From assembly GCA_964243295.1 (NCBI GenBank), contig CAXTEJ010000018.1, forward strand, positions 1-60,221: 60,221 bases of DNA, given 5' to 3'. The number at the start of each line of letters is the position of its first letter. Position 1 is the first letter of the stretch. A program made the translations under genes and the position numbers. The notes beneath the pieces were generated by a model, which was not told where the DNA came from, searched no databases, and was given only the letters and a program-made list of their open reading frames with translations. The stretch is from CAXTEJ01 sp964243295. GTDB taxonomy: Bacteria > Actinomycetota > Actinomycetes > Actinomycetales > Angustibacteraceae. Positions 1 to 8,233 of this stretch are shown here, in pieces.

Positions 1-3000
1 GGCCGTACGCGTAGCCGCCCCAGACCGCGTAGACCTCGGCGAGGTCGGCGTCGCTGCGCCAGGTGCGCGCGTCGACCAGCGGCAGCAGCCCCGCGCCGTA
101 CGCACCGGGCTTGGAGCCGAACACCCGCGCGGTGGCGCGTCGGCGCGGCGCCCCCGTCGCGACGTCCGCCTCGACGTGGGCGCGGACGTGGTTGACGTCG
201 TCCGGCTCGTCGAGGTCGGCCACGGCCTGCACCGCGTCGTCGAGCAGCGTGACGACGTGGGGGAAGGCGTCGCGGAAGAACCCGGAGATGCGCACGGTGA
301 CGTCGACGCGCGGGCGCCCCAGGTCACCGGCCGGCACGACCTCGAAGCCGGTGACGCGGCGCGAGGCATCGTCCCACACGGGCCGGCACCCCAGCAGCCA
401 CAGCACCTCGGCGACGTCGTCGCCCTGCGTGCGCATGCACGAGGTACCCCACACCGTCAGGCCGACCGAGCGCGGGTAGGTGCCGGTGTCGGCGACGTGG
501 CGCGCGAGCAGCGAGTCGGCCAGCGCGACGCCGGTGTCCCAGGCGTTGCGGCTCGGGATCGCCTTGGGGTCGACGGAGTAGAAGTTGCGTCCGGTCGGCA
601 GCACGTTGACCAGCCCGCGCGTCGGCGACCCGCTCGGCCCGGCCGGCACGAAGCCGCCGGCGAGCGCGTGCAGCACGTTCGCCACCTCGTCGCTGGTGCG
701 CGCGAGGCGCGGCACGACCTCGGTGGCCGCGAACTCGAGCACTCGGACGACGTCCGCGAGGTCGCGGTCGTCGTCATGGGCCGGCAGCAGCACCTCGGCG
801 ACCTCCGCCGCGGCTGCGGGCGACCACGCCCGGTCCTCGAGCGCCGCGACGAGCGAGCGGGCCAGCGTCTCGAGCAGGTCGACGGCGTCCGCGCCCGAGC
901 GCGCCGGCCCCTCGGTCAGGCGTGCCAACCGCTGGGCGCCGGCGAGGGCGACGCCCGTGAGCGGCGCGCCAGGCTCGCGCAGCAGCGCAGGCTCGTCCAG
1001 CCCGTACGCCGTCGCCAGAGCCGCGCGCAGCCCCGGCAGCGCGCGGGTGCGGCCGCCCCACACCTGGGTGGCGCGCAGCACGGCGAGCACCAGGTCGACG
1101 CGCGGCGGCCCGACCGGCCCCTCCCCCAGCACGTGCAGCCCGTCGCGGATCTGCACGTCCTTGACCTCGCAGAGGTAGCCGTCGACGTGCAGCACGAAGT
1201 CGTCGAACTCGTCCTCCCCCGGCATCGCGGAAAGGTGAAGGTCGTGGTGCAGCTGGGCAGCCTGGATCAGCGTCCAGATCTGCTGCCGGACGACGGGCAC
1301 CTTGGTGGGGTCGAGCGCCTGCACGGTCGCGTACTCGTCGAGCAGCTGCTCGAGCTTGGCCATGTCGCCGTAGGTGTCGGCCCTCGCCATCGGCGGGACG
1401 AGGTGGTCGACGACCACGGCGTGACCGCGGCGCTTGGCCTGCGTGCCCTCCCCCGGGTCGTTGACGATGAACGGGTAGACCAGCGGCAGGTCACCCAGCA
1501 CGGCGTCGGGTGCGCACTCGGCCGACAGGCCGAGTCCCTTGCCGGGCAACCACTCCAGCGTCCCGTGCTTGCCGAGGTGCACCACCGCGTCCGCACCGAA
1601 ACCGCCGTCCTCGGGCCGGGCCGCGAGCCAGCGGTAGGCGGCCAGGTAGTGGTGGGACGGCGCCAGGTCGGGGTCGTGGTAGATCGCGACGGGGTTCTCG
1701 CCGAACCCGCGCGGCGGCTGGATCATCAGCACGACGTTGCCGAACCGCAGGGCTGCCAGGGCGACCGCGGGCTCGTCCCCGGTGTCGTCGACGTACAGCT
1801 CGCCCGGGGCCGGGCCCCACGCTCGCTCCATCGAGGTGCGCAGCCCGTCGGGCAGGGCGTCGAACCACCGCTGGTACGTCGTCGCGGGCACCTTCGCCAC
1901 AGCACCGGCCAGCTGCTCGTCGGTGAGCCACTCGACGTCGTGACCACCGGCGGCGATGAGCGCGTGGATGAGCTCGTCGCCATCCTTCGGGAAGCCGTCG
2001 CCCAGGTCGTAACCGCTGTCCCGCAGCGCCTGCAGCAGGACGACGGCACTGGCCGGGGTGTCGAGCCCGACGGCGTTGCCGACCCGGGCGTGCTTGGTCG
2101 GGTAGCTCGACAGCACGACCGCGACGCGACGCTCACCGGCCGCCAGGTGGCGCAGCCGGCCCAGCGCGACGGCGGTGCCGGCGAGCCGCTCGCACCGCTC
2201 GGGGTCAGCGACGTACGTCGGCACGCCGTGCTCGTCGATCTCCTTGAACGAGAACGGGTTTGCGATCAGCCGGCCGTCGAACTCCGGGATCGCCACCTGC
2301 ATCGCGGCGTCCATCGGGGTCAGCGCAGCCCCGGACTCCTGCCACGCCGCGCGCGAGCTCGTGAGCGCCATGCCCTGCAGCACCGGCACGTCGAGCTGCG
2401 CGAGCAGGCCGGCGTCCCAGGCGTCGTCGTCGCCGCCAGCCGACGCGTCGGCCGCGACGGCGCCGCCCGCGGCGAGCACCGTGGTGATGACGACGTCGCA
2501 GCCGCCCAGCAGCTCGAGCAGCTGCCTGGCGTCGGCGCCGTCGCCGCCGGCGCCTGGACCGAGCCCCCGCAGCGAGCCGCAGAAGACCGGCACGGCGGCG
2601 CCGCCCCGCCGCTCGACCGCGTCGCAGAGGTCGTCGACGAACGCGGTGTTGCCGCTCTGCTCGTGCGCCCGGTAGTAGAGCAGGCCGATCCGCGGGCCGC
2701 CGCCGTCGCGTGACTGCCGCTCGTGCAGGCCGAGCAGCGGGAAGGCGGCCGGCGGCTCGAAGCCCTCGCCGGTCAGCAACACCGTGTCGGACAGGAACGC
2801 GGCGAGCTGGCCGAGGTTGGCGGTGCCACCCTGCACCAGGTAGGCCAACGCCTCGGCGGCGACGCCTGACGGCACGGTCGACAGCGCCATGAGCTCGGCG
2901 TCCGGTGCCGCCTCGCCGCCGAGCACCACCGTGGGCACCCCGGACGCGAGCACCGCGTCGAGGCCCTGCGGCCAGGTGCGTCGTCCGCCCAGCAGCCGGA

Positions 3001-3175
3001 CGACGGCCAGGTCGGCACCGTCGAGCAGCGCGGGGACGTCGTCCGGCAGCACGCGGGAGGGGTTGGCGACCCGCCAGCCCGCTCCGCTGCGGGCGGCGGC
3101 GAGCAGGTCGGTGTCGGCGGTCGACAGCAGCACGGCGGTGCAGCCCGGAGCGGCGGTGGTGCGCGGAGCGGCCAT
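1..3175 (-). CDS. cobN: Cobaltochelatase subunit CobN, C-terminus off the left edge
   Basis: This is the large subunit of the ATP-dependent aerobic cobaltochelatase, which inserts cobalt into hydrogenobyrinic acid a,c-diamide together with CobS and CobT. The frame is open from an ATG at 3175 to the window edge, about 1058 codons; the family is usually near 1200 residues, so the C-terminus is missing. The N-terminal part reads as the CobN/Mg-chelatase H fold, with stretches such as GLLYYRAHEQSGNTAFVDDL. A GGAAGG ribosome site lies 11 nt before the start, at the 3' end of a cobalamin riboswitch that should repress the gene when B12 is plentiful. cobK, cobF, cobQ and cobD lie upstream in the same direction. 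CobS and CobT are not in the window. Confidence 0.93.
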   Translation of the reverse strand, partial: MAAPRTTAAPGCTAVLLSTADTDLLAAARSGAGWRVANPSRVLPDDVPALLDGADLAVVRLLGGRRTWPQGLDAVLASGVPTVVLGGEAAPDAELMALSTVPSGVAAEALAYLVQGGTANLGQLAAFLSDTVLLTGEGFEPPAAFPLLGLHERQSRDGGGPRIGLLYYRAHEQSGNTAFVDDLCDAVERRGGAAVPVFCGSLRGLGPGAGGDGADARQLLELLGGCDVVITTVLAAGGAVAADASAGGDDDAWDAGLLAQLDVPVLQGMALTSSRAAWQESGAALTPMDAAMQVAIPEFDGRLIANPFSFKEIDEHGVPTYVADPERCERLAGTAVALGRLRHLAAGERRVAVVLSSYPTKHARVGNAVGLDTPASAVVLLQALRDSGYDLGDGFPKDGDELIHALIAAGGHDVEWLTDEQLAGAVAKVPATTYQRWFDALPDGLRTSMERAWGPAPGELYVDDTGDEPAVALAALRFGNVVLMIQPPRGFGENPVAIYHDPDLAPSHHYLAAYRWLAARPEDGGFGADAVVHLGKHGTLEWLPGKGLGLSAECAPDAVLGDLPLVYPFIVNDPGEGTQAKRRGHAVVVDHLVPPMARADTYGDMAKLEQLLDEYATVQALDPTKVPVVRQQIWTLIQAAQLHHDLHLSAMPGEDEFDDFVLHVDGYLCEVKDVQIRDGLHVLGEGPVGPPRVDLVLAVLRATQVWGGRTRALPGLRAALATAYGLDEPALLREPGAPLTGVALAGAQRLARLTEGPARSGADAVDLLETLARSLVAALEDRAWSPAAAAEVAEVLLPAHDDDRDLADVVRVLEFAATEVVPRLARTSDEVANVLHALAGGFVPAGPSGSPTRGLVNVLPTGRNFYSVDPKAIPSRNAWDTGVALADSLLARHVADTGTYPRSVGLTVWGTSCMRTQGDDVAEVLWLLGCRPVWDDASRRVTGFEVVPAGDLGRPRVDVTVRISGFFRDAFPHVVTLLDDAVQAVADLDEPDDVNHVRAHVEADVATGAPRRRATARVFGSKPGAYGAGLLPLVDARTWRSDADLAEVYAVWGGYAYG

Positions 3176-3186
3176 GGGTGGGCCGT

Positions 3187-3322
3187 CCTTCCTCGGGGTG
3201 TCCACGCCCCGCATCACGAAGGTCGACGGCCGCAGTGCTCTGGCTGCCGGCCCGAGGACCGGTCACAGTGGCGGGACCGCCCCGGACTCACACCGGGTTC
3301 TCTGCCGCACCGTCGTTGAGGT
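3187..3322 (-). promoter_or_regulatory. Cobalamin (B12) riboswitch ahead of cobN
   Basis: Read on the minus strand, the 145-nt gap between cobK and cobN carries the cobalamin riboswitch hallmarks in the right order: GGTGTGAGTCCGG, then GGTCCCGCCACTGTGA (B12-box type core), then GCAGCCAGAGCACTG. A small GGGG/CCCC hairpin and GAGGAAGG, which can serve as the cobN ribosome site, follow. Binding of adenosylcobalamin would be expected to block cobN translation or transcription. The element sits inside the gene cluster, so it would set cobN separately from the upstream genes. The exact ends are approximate. Confidence 0.92.
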
Positions 3323-3329
3323 GCCGAGG

Positions 3330-4079
3330 CTAGCGGCCCGCCCCGGACGTCACCGCCAGCACCCACGCCTCGGCGTCGGCCACGGTGCTGACGACCGGCA
3401 CGCCCGGCACCGGCGGCGGGCGGTCGACCACGACGACGGGGAGGTCGAGGAGACTGGCGGCGTCGAGCTTGGCGCGGGTGGCGTCGCCGCCGCTGTCCTT
3501 GGTGACGACCACCTCCACGGCCTCGCGGCGCAGCAGGTCGAGCTCGTCGGCGAGGTCGAAGGGTCCCCTCGCCACGACCACCTCGACGTGCGGCGGCAGC
3601 GGCACCGGCTCTTGCGCGCAGCGCGCGATCAGCCGCGTCCGACGGCAGGCGGGGTGCTCGGCGAAGGTCACGAGGCCCTGCTGCCCGGTCGTCAGCAGCG
3701 CGGTGCGGCCGAGCAGCGGCAGCGCGGCAGCGGCCGCAGCGAGGTCGGGGACGCGCAGCCAGCGGTCGCCCTCGCCGGCCTGCCAGCCTGGGCGCTGCAG
3801 CCGCAGCAGCGGCACACCGGCGGACGCCGCGGCGGTGGCGGCGTGGGCGCTGACCTGCGCCGCGAAGGGGTGCGTCGCGTCGACGACGACGGACGCGTGG
3901 TCGCGCAGCCAGGTGGCCATACCCTCGGGGCCGCCGAAGCCACCCCGGCGGACCTCTCCCGCGGGGTCCGCCGACGCGTCGAGGCGACCGGCCAGCGAGC
4001 TCACGACGTGCAGGCCGGCGACGCCCGAGAGCCGCTCCGCCAGCTCGCGGCCCTCGGTCGTGCCGCCCAGCAGCAGCAC
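3330..4079 (-). CDS. cobK: Precorrin-6A reductase CobK
   Basis: A 249-residue protein that begins at a GTG with LLLGGTTEGRELAERL, the nucleotide-binding opening of CobK/CbiJ. The family uses NADPH to reduce precorrin-6A to the dihydro form in cobalamin synthesis. The later stretch VVVTKDSGGDATRAKLDAA is the usual conserved C-terminal block. The stop of cobF is only 5 nt upstream, so the two are read as one operon and catalyse consecutive steps. Its own stop at 3330 is followed directly by the riboswitch of cobN. Confidence 0.92.
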   Translation of the reverse strand: MLLLGGTTEGRELAERLSGVAGLHVVSSLAGRLDASADPAGEVRRGGFGGPEGMATWLRDHASVVVDATHPFAAQVSAHAATAAASAGVPLLRLQRPGWQAGEGDRWLRVPDLAAAAAALPLLGRTALLTTGQQGLVTFAEHPACRRTRLIARCAQEPVPLPPHVEVVVARGPFDLADELDLLRREAVEVVVTKDSGGDATRAKLDAASLLDLPVVVVDRPPPVPGVPVVSTVADAEAWVLAVTSGAGR

Positions 4080-4084
4080 CGTGC

Positions 4085-4882
4085 TCAGCGGGGGCCTCCG
4101 GGCCGGCGTCGGCGCAGCAGGTAGCTGTCCATGACCCAGCCCTTGCGCCGTCGGGCGTCGGAGCGGGCCTCGGCGATGCGGTCGCCGGTCTCCGGCAGCG
4201 GCCCGTGCAGCAGCAGCTCGTCGGGCGTGCCGACGTACGCGCCCCAGTAGACGTCGAGGCCCGCGGCCACGATGGGGTCGAGGCCGGTGAGCTCGGTGTG
4301 CGGGTCGAGCATCACCACGACGTCGTCGACGCCGTCCGGGAAGCCGTCACGCAGCCGGCGGCCGGTGGTGACCTGCACCGCGCCGCCCACCTGGTTCAGG
4401 CCGATGCGGTGACGTGCGGCGAGCGCCGAGATGCTGCTGATGCCGGGCACCACGTGCCACTCGAGCTCGACGGTGCCGCGGGCGACGACGTCCTCGACGA
4501 TCGCGATGGTGCTGTCGTACAGCGCCGGGTCGCCCCACACCAGGATGGCGGCCCGCTGCCCGTCGGCGACCTCGTCGCGCAGCAGCTCCTCGCAGACCTC
4601 GGCCCGCCGGCGGCGCCAGTCCGCGACAGCCTCGGTGTAGACGCCGCGGTCGCCGTCGGCCGGGGTGCGATCGCGCTCGGGGTCGCGGCCGTGCACGACG
4701 CGCGGGCCCGGCCCCTCGACGTACCGGGCGAGCATGTGCTCGCGCAGCTCGACGAGCTCGGCCTTGACCTCGCCCTTGTCGAGCACGAGGACGACGTCGA
4801 CACGGTTCAGCACCGAGACTGCCTGGACCGTGATGTGCTCGGGGTCGCCCGCGCCCATGCCGACGACGTGGAGGGTGCGCAC
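4085..4882 (-). CDS. cobF: Precorrin-6A synthase (deacetylating) CobF
   Basis: A 265-residue SAM-dependent tetrapyrrole methylase. The N-terminus (VVGMGAGDPEHITVQAV) is the glycine-rich SAM site of the family, and VVPGISSISALAARHRIGLNQ is the typical central block. The length and the EHITVQAV variant fit CobF, which methylates C-1 and releases acetate in the aerobic pathway, better than the other methylases. It starts with GTG, 4 nt after the cobQ stop, and lies 5 nt before cobK. CobF belongs to the aerobic, late-cobalt route, consistent with cobN in the same cluster. Confidence 0.9.
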   Translation of the reverse strand: MRTLHVVGMGAGDPEHITVQAVSVLNRVDVVLVLDKGEVKAELVELREHMLARYVEGPGPRVVHGRDPERDRTPADGDRGVYTEAVADWRRRRAEVCEELLRDEVADGQRAAILVWGDPALYDSTIAIVEDVVARGTVELEWHVVPGISSISALAARHRIGLNQVGGAVQVTTGRRLRDGFPDGVDDVVVMLDPHTELTGLDPIVAAGLDVYWGAYVGTPDELLLHGPLPETGDRIAEARSDARRRKGWVMDSYLLRRRRPGGPR

Positions 4883-4886
4883 GCGG

Positions 4887-6398
4887 TCAGTCTCGCGCAG
4901 GCGCGGGCGGCACGACGGGCAGGCCCGGTGGCACGCCGTCCTCGATGAGCCGCCACAGGTGGTCGGTGTCGAGGTGCTGCTCGACCGCGTCGGCGAGCGC
5001 GTCGACCATCTGCTCGCGGACGGCGCGCAGCCCGGGAGCCGCCGTCGGCTGCCACGGCACGCCGGCGGCCTGCGCGACGTCGGACAGCCACGCGCGCCGG
5101 AAGCCGTCGTTCTCGAAGGCGCCGTGCCAGGTGGTGCCCCACACCTGCCCGAGCCGCCAGCCGTCGAGGAACGGCTCGGCGTCGGCCGTGCGCGGGTCGC
5201 CGGCGTCCGGCATCGCCACGCCGTGGTGGATCTCGTACGCCGTCACCTCGTGACCGCGCCAAGCGCCGACCGGGCGGCCGAGGTGCTTGTCGGTGTCGAA
5301 GCCGACGTGCGTGGGCAGCAGACCGAGCCCGTCGACGCGTCCGGCCGCGCTCTCGACGTCGTCGACGATGCTGCCGGCGAGCATCTGGTAACCGCCGCAG
5401 ATGCCGAGCACGGGGCGACCTCCTGCCGCTCGCCGCGTGACCGCGGCCGCGATCCCGTTGCCGCGCAACCACTCCAGGTCGGTGACGGTCGACCGGCTGC
5501 CGGGGAGCACCACCACGTCGCTGTCGGCGACGACGTCCGGGTCGGTGGTGATGGTGACGCTGACGCCGGGCTCGAGGGCCAGGGCGTCGACGTCGGTCGC
5601 GTTGGAGACGCGCGGGAAGCGGACGACGGCCACCCGCAGCGCGCGGCCGTTCACCGGCGTGGAGCCGCCCCACCCCGCGAGAGCCAGCGCGTCCTCGGAG
5701 TCGACCCAGACGCCGTCCAGCCAGGGGATGACGCCGAGCACCGGCCGACCGGTGAGCCGCTCGATGGTGTCGAGCCCGGGGCGCAGCAGGTCGACGTCGC
5801 CGCGGAACTTGTTGACGACCCAGCCCGCCACGTGGGCCTGGTCGTCGGCGTCGAGCAGCGCGAGGGTGCCGTACATCGCGGCCATCACCCCGCCGCGGTC
5901 GATGTCGCCGACGACGACGACCGGCAGGCCGGCGTGGCGGGCCAGGCCCATGTTGACGTAGTCGCCGGCCCGCAGGTTGATCTCGGTGGGGCTGCCCGCG
6001 CCCTCGGCGACGACGACGTCGAAGCGGGTGCGCAGGTCCTGCAGGGACGACCAGGCTGCCGCCGCCAGCTCACGTCGGCCCGTCGCCCACTCGCCCGACT
6101 CGAGCGTGCCGTGCGAGCGGCCGAGCAGCACCACGTGGCTGCGTCGGTCGCTGCCGGGCTTGAGCAGCACCGGGTTCATCGCGACCTCGGGCTCGACGCG
6201 CGCCGCGATCGCCTGCAGCCACTGCGCGCGACCGATCTCGCCGCCGTCGGCGCACACCATCGAGTTGTTGCTCATGTTCTGCGCCTTGTAGGGCGCGACC
6301 GTGACGCCCTGCCGCGCGATCCAGCGGCAGATGCCGGTGGTGACGAGGCTCTTACCTGCGTCGGACGTCGTGCCCGCGACGAGCAGCGCGCCGCTCAC
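4887..6398 (-). CDS. cobQ: Cobyric acid synthase CobQ
   Basis: A 503-residue glutamine-dependent amidotransferase that amidates the b, d, e and g side chains of adenosylcobyrinic acid a,c-diamide. The N-terminal synthetase domain begins ALLVAGTTSDAGKS (P-loop-like ATP site) and contains YKAQNMSNNS. The C-terminal class I glutaminase domain has its nucleophile Cys334 in LGICGGYQML. The length matches the family. Its ATG overlaps the cobD stop by 4 nt (ATGA), and cobF follows 4 nt after its own stop, so the cluster is probably one transcript. Confidence 0.95.
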   Translation of the reverse strand: MSGALLVAGTTSDAGKSLVTTGICRWIARQGVTVAPYKAQNMSNNSMVCADGGEIGRAQWLQAIAARVEPEVAMNPVLLKPGSDRRSHVVLLGRSHGTLESGEWATGRRELAAAAWSSLQDLRTRFDVVVAEGAGSPTEINLRAGDYVNMGLARHAGLPVVVVGDIDRGGVMAAMYGTLALLDADDQAHVAGWVVNKFRGDVDLLRPGLDTIERLTGRPVLGVIPWLDGVWVDSEDALALAGWGGSTPVNGRALRVAVVRFPRVSNATDVDALALEPGVSVTITTDPDVVADSDVVVLPGSRSTVTDLEWLRGNGIAAAVTRRAAGGRPVLGICGGYQMLAGSIVDDVESAAGRVDGLGLLPTHVGFDTDKHLGRPVGAWRGHEVTAYEIHHGVAMPDAGDPRTADAEPFLDGWRLGQVWGTTWHGAFENDGFRRAWLSDVAQAAGVPWQPTAAPGLRAVREQMVDALADAVEQHLDTDHLWRLIEDGVPPGLPVVPPAPARD

Positions 6399-7357
6399 CT
6401 GCCTCTCCGCAGCCAGGCGATGCCGACCGCCAGCAGTGTCGCGGCCGCGTCGACGGCGACCGCGAGCCGCACCGCACGCGGCAGATCCGCCACCCGCGCG
6501 GGGTCGCCGTCGCCCAGGAGTCCGCGGTGCTCGACGGTGCCGCCGTAGGCGTTCGCTCCGCCGAGGCGCACACCGAGTGCACCCGCGAACGCGGACTCCA
6601 CCGGGCCGGCATTCGGACTCGGGTGCTGTGCGGCATCACGGCGCCAGACCCCAAGAGCCGCAACGGTTCGGCCGCCGACGAGCGGGGCGAGCAGGGCGGC
6701 CAGCACGGCGGTGACCCGGGCGGGCGCGAGGTTGGCGACGTCGTCCAGCCGCGCTGACGCCCAGCCGAAGCGCAGGTGCCGCGGCGAGCGGTGGCCGACC
6801 ATGGCGTCGAGGGTGTTGACCGCGCGGTAGCCCACGAGGCCCGGCACCCCGGCGACGGCACCCCACAGCAGCGGCGCGACCACCGCGTCAGAGGTGTTCT
6901 CCGCCACCGACTCCACGCTCGCCCGGGCCAGCTCGTCGAGGCTGAGTCCGGCAGCGTCGCGGCCGGCGAGGTGCGACAGCCGGGCGCGCCCGTCGACGAG
7001 GTCGCCGCGACCGAGCAGGTGGGCCATGACCGACGCCTCGTGAGCCAGGCTGCGGCCGCCGAGCACCGCCCACGTGCAGGCGGCGACGACTGCGGTGCGC
7101 GCCAGACCCCGGGCCGCGATGCGTTGCGCCGCAACGCCTGCCGCCACGGGCAGTGCCACGCACACGGTGGTGTACGCCGCGCCACGGCTTCGCGAGTCGG
7201 CCCACATCCTGCCCTCGAGCGCACCAGCTGCGCGGCCGAAGCCGGCCACCGGGTGCCAGCGGGCCGGGTCGCCCAGTGCCGCGTCGGCGAGCACACCCAG
7301 CAGCAGCCCGAGCGCCCGGTCGGGCTGCCAGGTCGTCGTGGTGTGGCGTCGGGACAC
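6395..7357 (-). CDS. cobD: Adenosylcobinamide-phosphate synthase CobD/CbiB
   Basis: A 320-residue multi-pass membrane protein of the CobD/CbiB family, which joins adenosylcobyric acid to the aminopropanol arm. Family signatures are ALGDPARWHPVAGFGRAAG near the N-terminus, ARASVESVAENTSDAVVAPL and the later MVGHRSPRHLRFGWASARLDD-type region. The frame is open for another 500 nt upstream, but the GTG at 7357 begins just before the conserved block and the extension is arginine-rich, as expected of an antisense frame. It overlaps cobQ by 4 nt and is the first gene of the cluster. Confidence 0.92.
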   Translation of the reverse strand: MSRRHTTTTWQPDRALGLLLGVLADAALGDPARWHPVAGFGRAAGALEGRMWADSRSRGAAYTTVCVALPVAAGVAAQRIAARGLARTAVVAACTWAVLGGRSLAHEASVMAHLLGRGDLVDGRARLSHLAGRDAAGLSLDELARASVESVAENTSDAVVAPLLWGAVAGVPGLVGYRAVNTLDAMVGHRSPRHLRFGWASARLDDVANLAPARVTAVLAALLAPLVGGRTVAALGVWRRDAAQHPSPNAGPVESAFAGALGVRLGGANAYGGTVEHRGLLGDGDPARVADLPRAVRLAVAVDAAATLLAVGIAWLRRGR

Positions 7358-7410
7358 GCGTCCACCCTGCCGCACAGCCGCCGGACACCTGCGTCGGGGG
7401 CAGTGGTCGC

Positions 7411-7965
7411 CTAGCGCTCCGCCTCCGGGACGTCGAGACGAGGAAGGGTGGGCCAGCGCTCGCTGGCCCACTGCGGCCAGGTGCTGAAGCCACTCGGTGG
7501 CTCGGGCACCGGGCCAGGGCCGAGCTCGCCGGCGGACGGCGGCTGGTAGTGGCGCGCGAAGCGGTCGTGGTCGTCGTCCGTCATGGCGAAGGTGGTCTCG
7601 GGTGCCTCGGCCCACCGGCGGCTGGCCCGCGCGCGGCGCTCGGCCTCGTCGAGCGCGAGGTGCTCGATGACGAAGTCCGCACCCGCACCCGCCGCGATGC
7701 TGCGGATAGCCCAGCGCTCGTCGGCCGACCAGCAGCCGAGGTCGAGGACCACCGACGCGCCGCTCCTGAGCACCTCGCGCGCCACCCAGATGAACCGCCC
7801 CTCGAGGACGTCGCGCTTGCCGTCCGCGTCGCTGTCCCCGAACAGCGGCGCCATCCACTCGTCGGGCGTCAGCCGCAGGATCCGGTGGGTGCGCGCGAGG
7901 TCGCGGGCGCGGGTGGTCTTGCCGACCCCTGGCAGCCCGACGGTGAGGAACAGCGTGGGAGGCAC
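7411..7965 (-). CDS. Small P-loop NTPase, kinase-like
   Basis: A 184-residue protein with a clear Walker A motif at residues 10-17 (GLPGVGKT) and an RLTPDEWM segment after it, as in small-molecule or nucleic-acid kinases of the AAA_33/zeta-toxin-like group. The phosphate acceptor cannot be told from sequence. ERRARASRRWAE resembles the lid region of such kinases. The C-terminus has the proline-rich tail common to these actinobacterial proteins. The start is a GTG with no obvious ribosome site. It lies 53 nt upstream of cobD on the same strand but need not act in B12 synthesis. Confidence 0.75.
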   Translation of the reverse strand: MPPTLFLTVGLPGVGKTTRARDLARTHRILRLTPDEWMAPLFGDSDADGKRDVLEGRFIWVAREVLRSGASVVLDLGCWSADERWAIRSIAAGAGADFVIEHLALDEAERRARASRRWAEAPETTFAMTDDDHDRFARHYQPPSAGELGPGPVPEPPSGFSTWPQWASERWPTLPRLDVPEAER

Positions 7966-8023
7966 CCGGCGACCATGGCCGACGACGCGCTGGCGCGCAA
8001 CGCCGTTGCTGGGCTAGGCCCTG

Positions 8024-8223
8024 CCGTGATCATGCAGCTCCGGCTCGTTCGGTCTGGCCGAGCACCGGCACCCTCCGGCCCGCTGCTCGCAGGCTCACTT
8101 GACGCGGGCCTGCGGGCACCGGCCCTCGGCCTTCGCGCGGCCATCCGCGGACGGTGCGATTCCGCCCCCGCCTCAGCGGTGATCGTGCGCCCCGGCCCGC
8201 CGCCTCGGTGAGCATGATCACGG
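8024..8223. repeat. 200-bp palindromic repeat element, solo copy
   Basis: The element is bounded by a perfect 12-bp terminal inverted repeat, CCGTGATCATGC at 8024-8035 and GCATGATCACGG at 8212-8223. Its interior, from about 8075 to 8140, is clearly related (reverse orientation) to the hairpin units at 10300-10862. No coding frame in it is convincing. It fills most of the 268 bp between the P-loop gene and the FAD oxidase. It looks like a non-autonomous intergenic repeat (REP- or MITE-like); no transposase is nearby. Confidence 0.75.
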
Positions 8224-8233
8224 GGAGAGGGGC

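Noticed and set aside
176..2713. An 845-codon plus-strand frame opposite cobN, and many other long arginine- or valine-rich frames on the strand opposite real genes
   Set aside because: They are antisense shadows in GC-rich DNA: composition is biased, there are no domains, and a well-recognised gene occupies the other strand.
7121..7140. 17-bp palindrome inside cobD
   Set aside because: It is within coding sequence and consistent with chance in a GC-rich gene; no further support.
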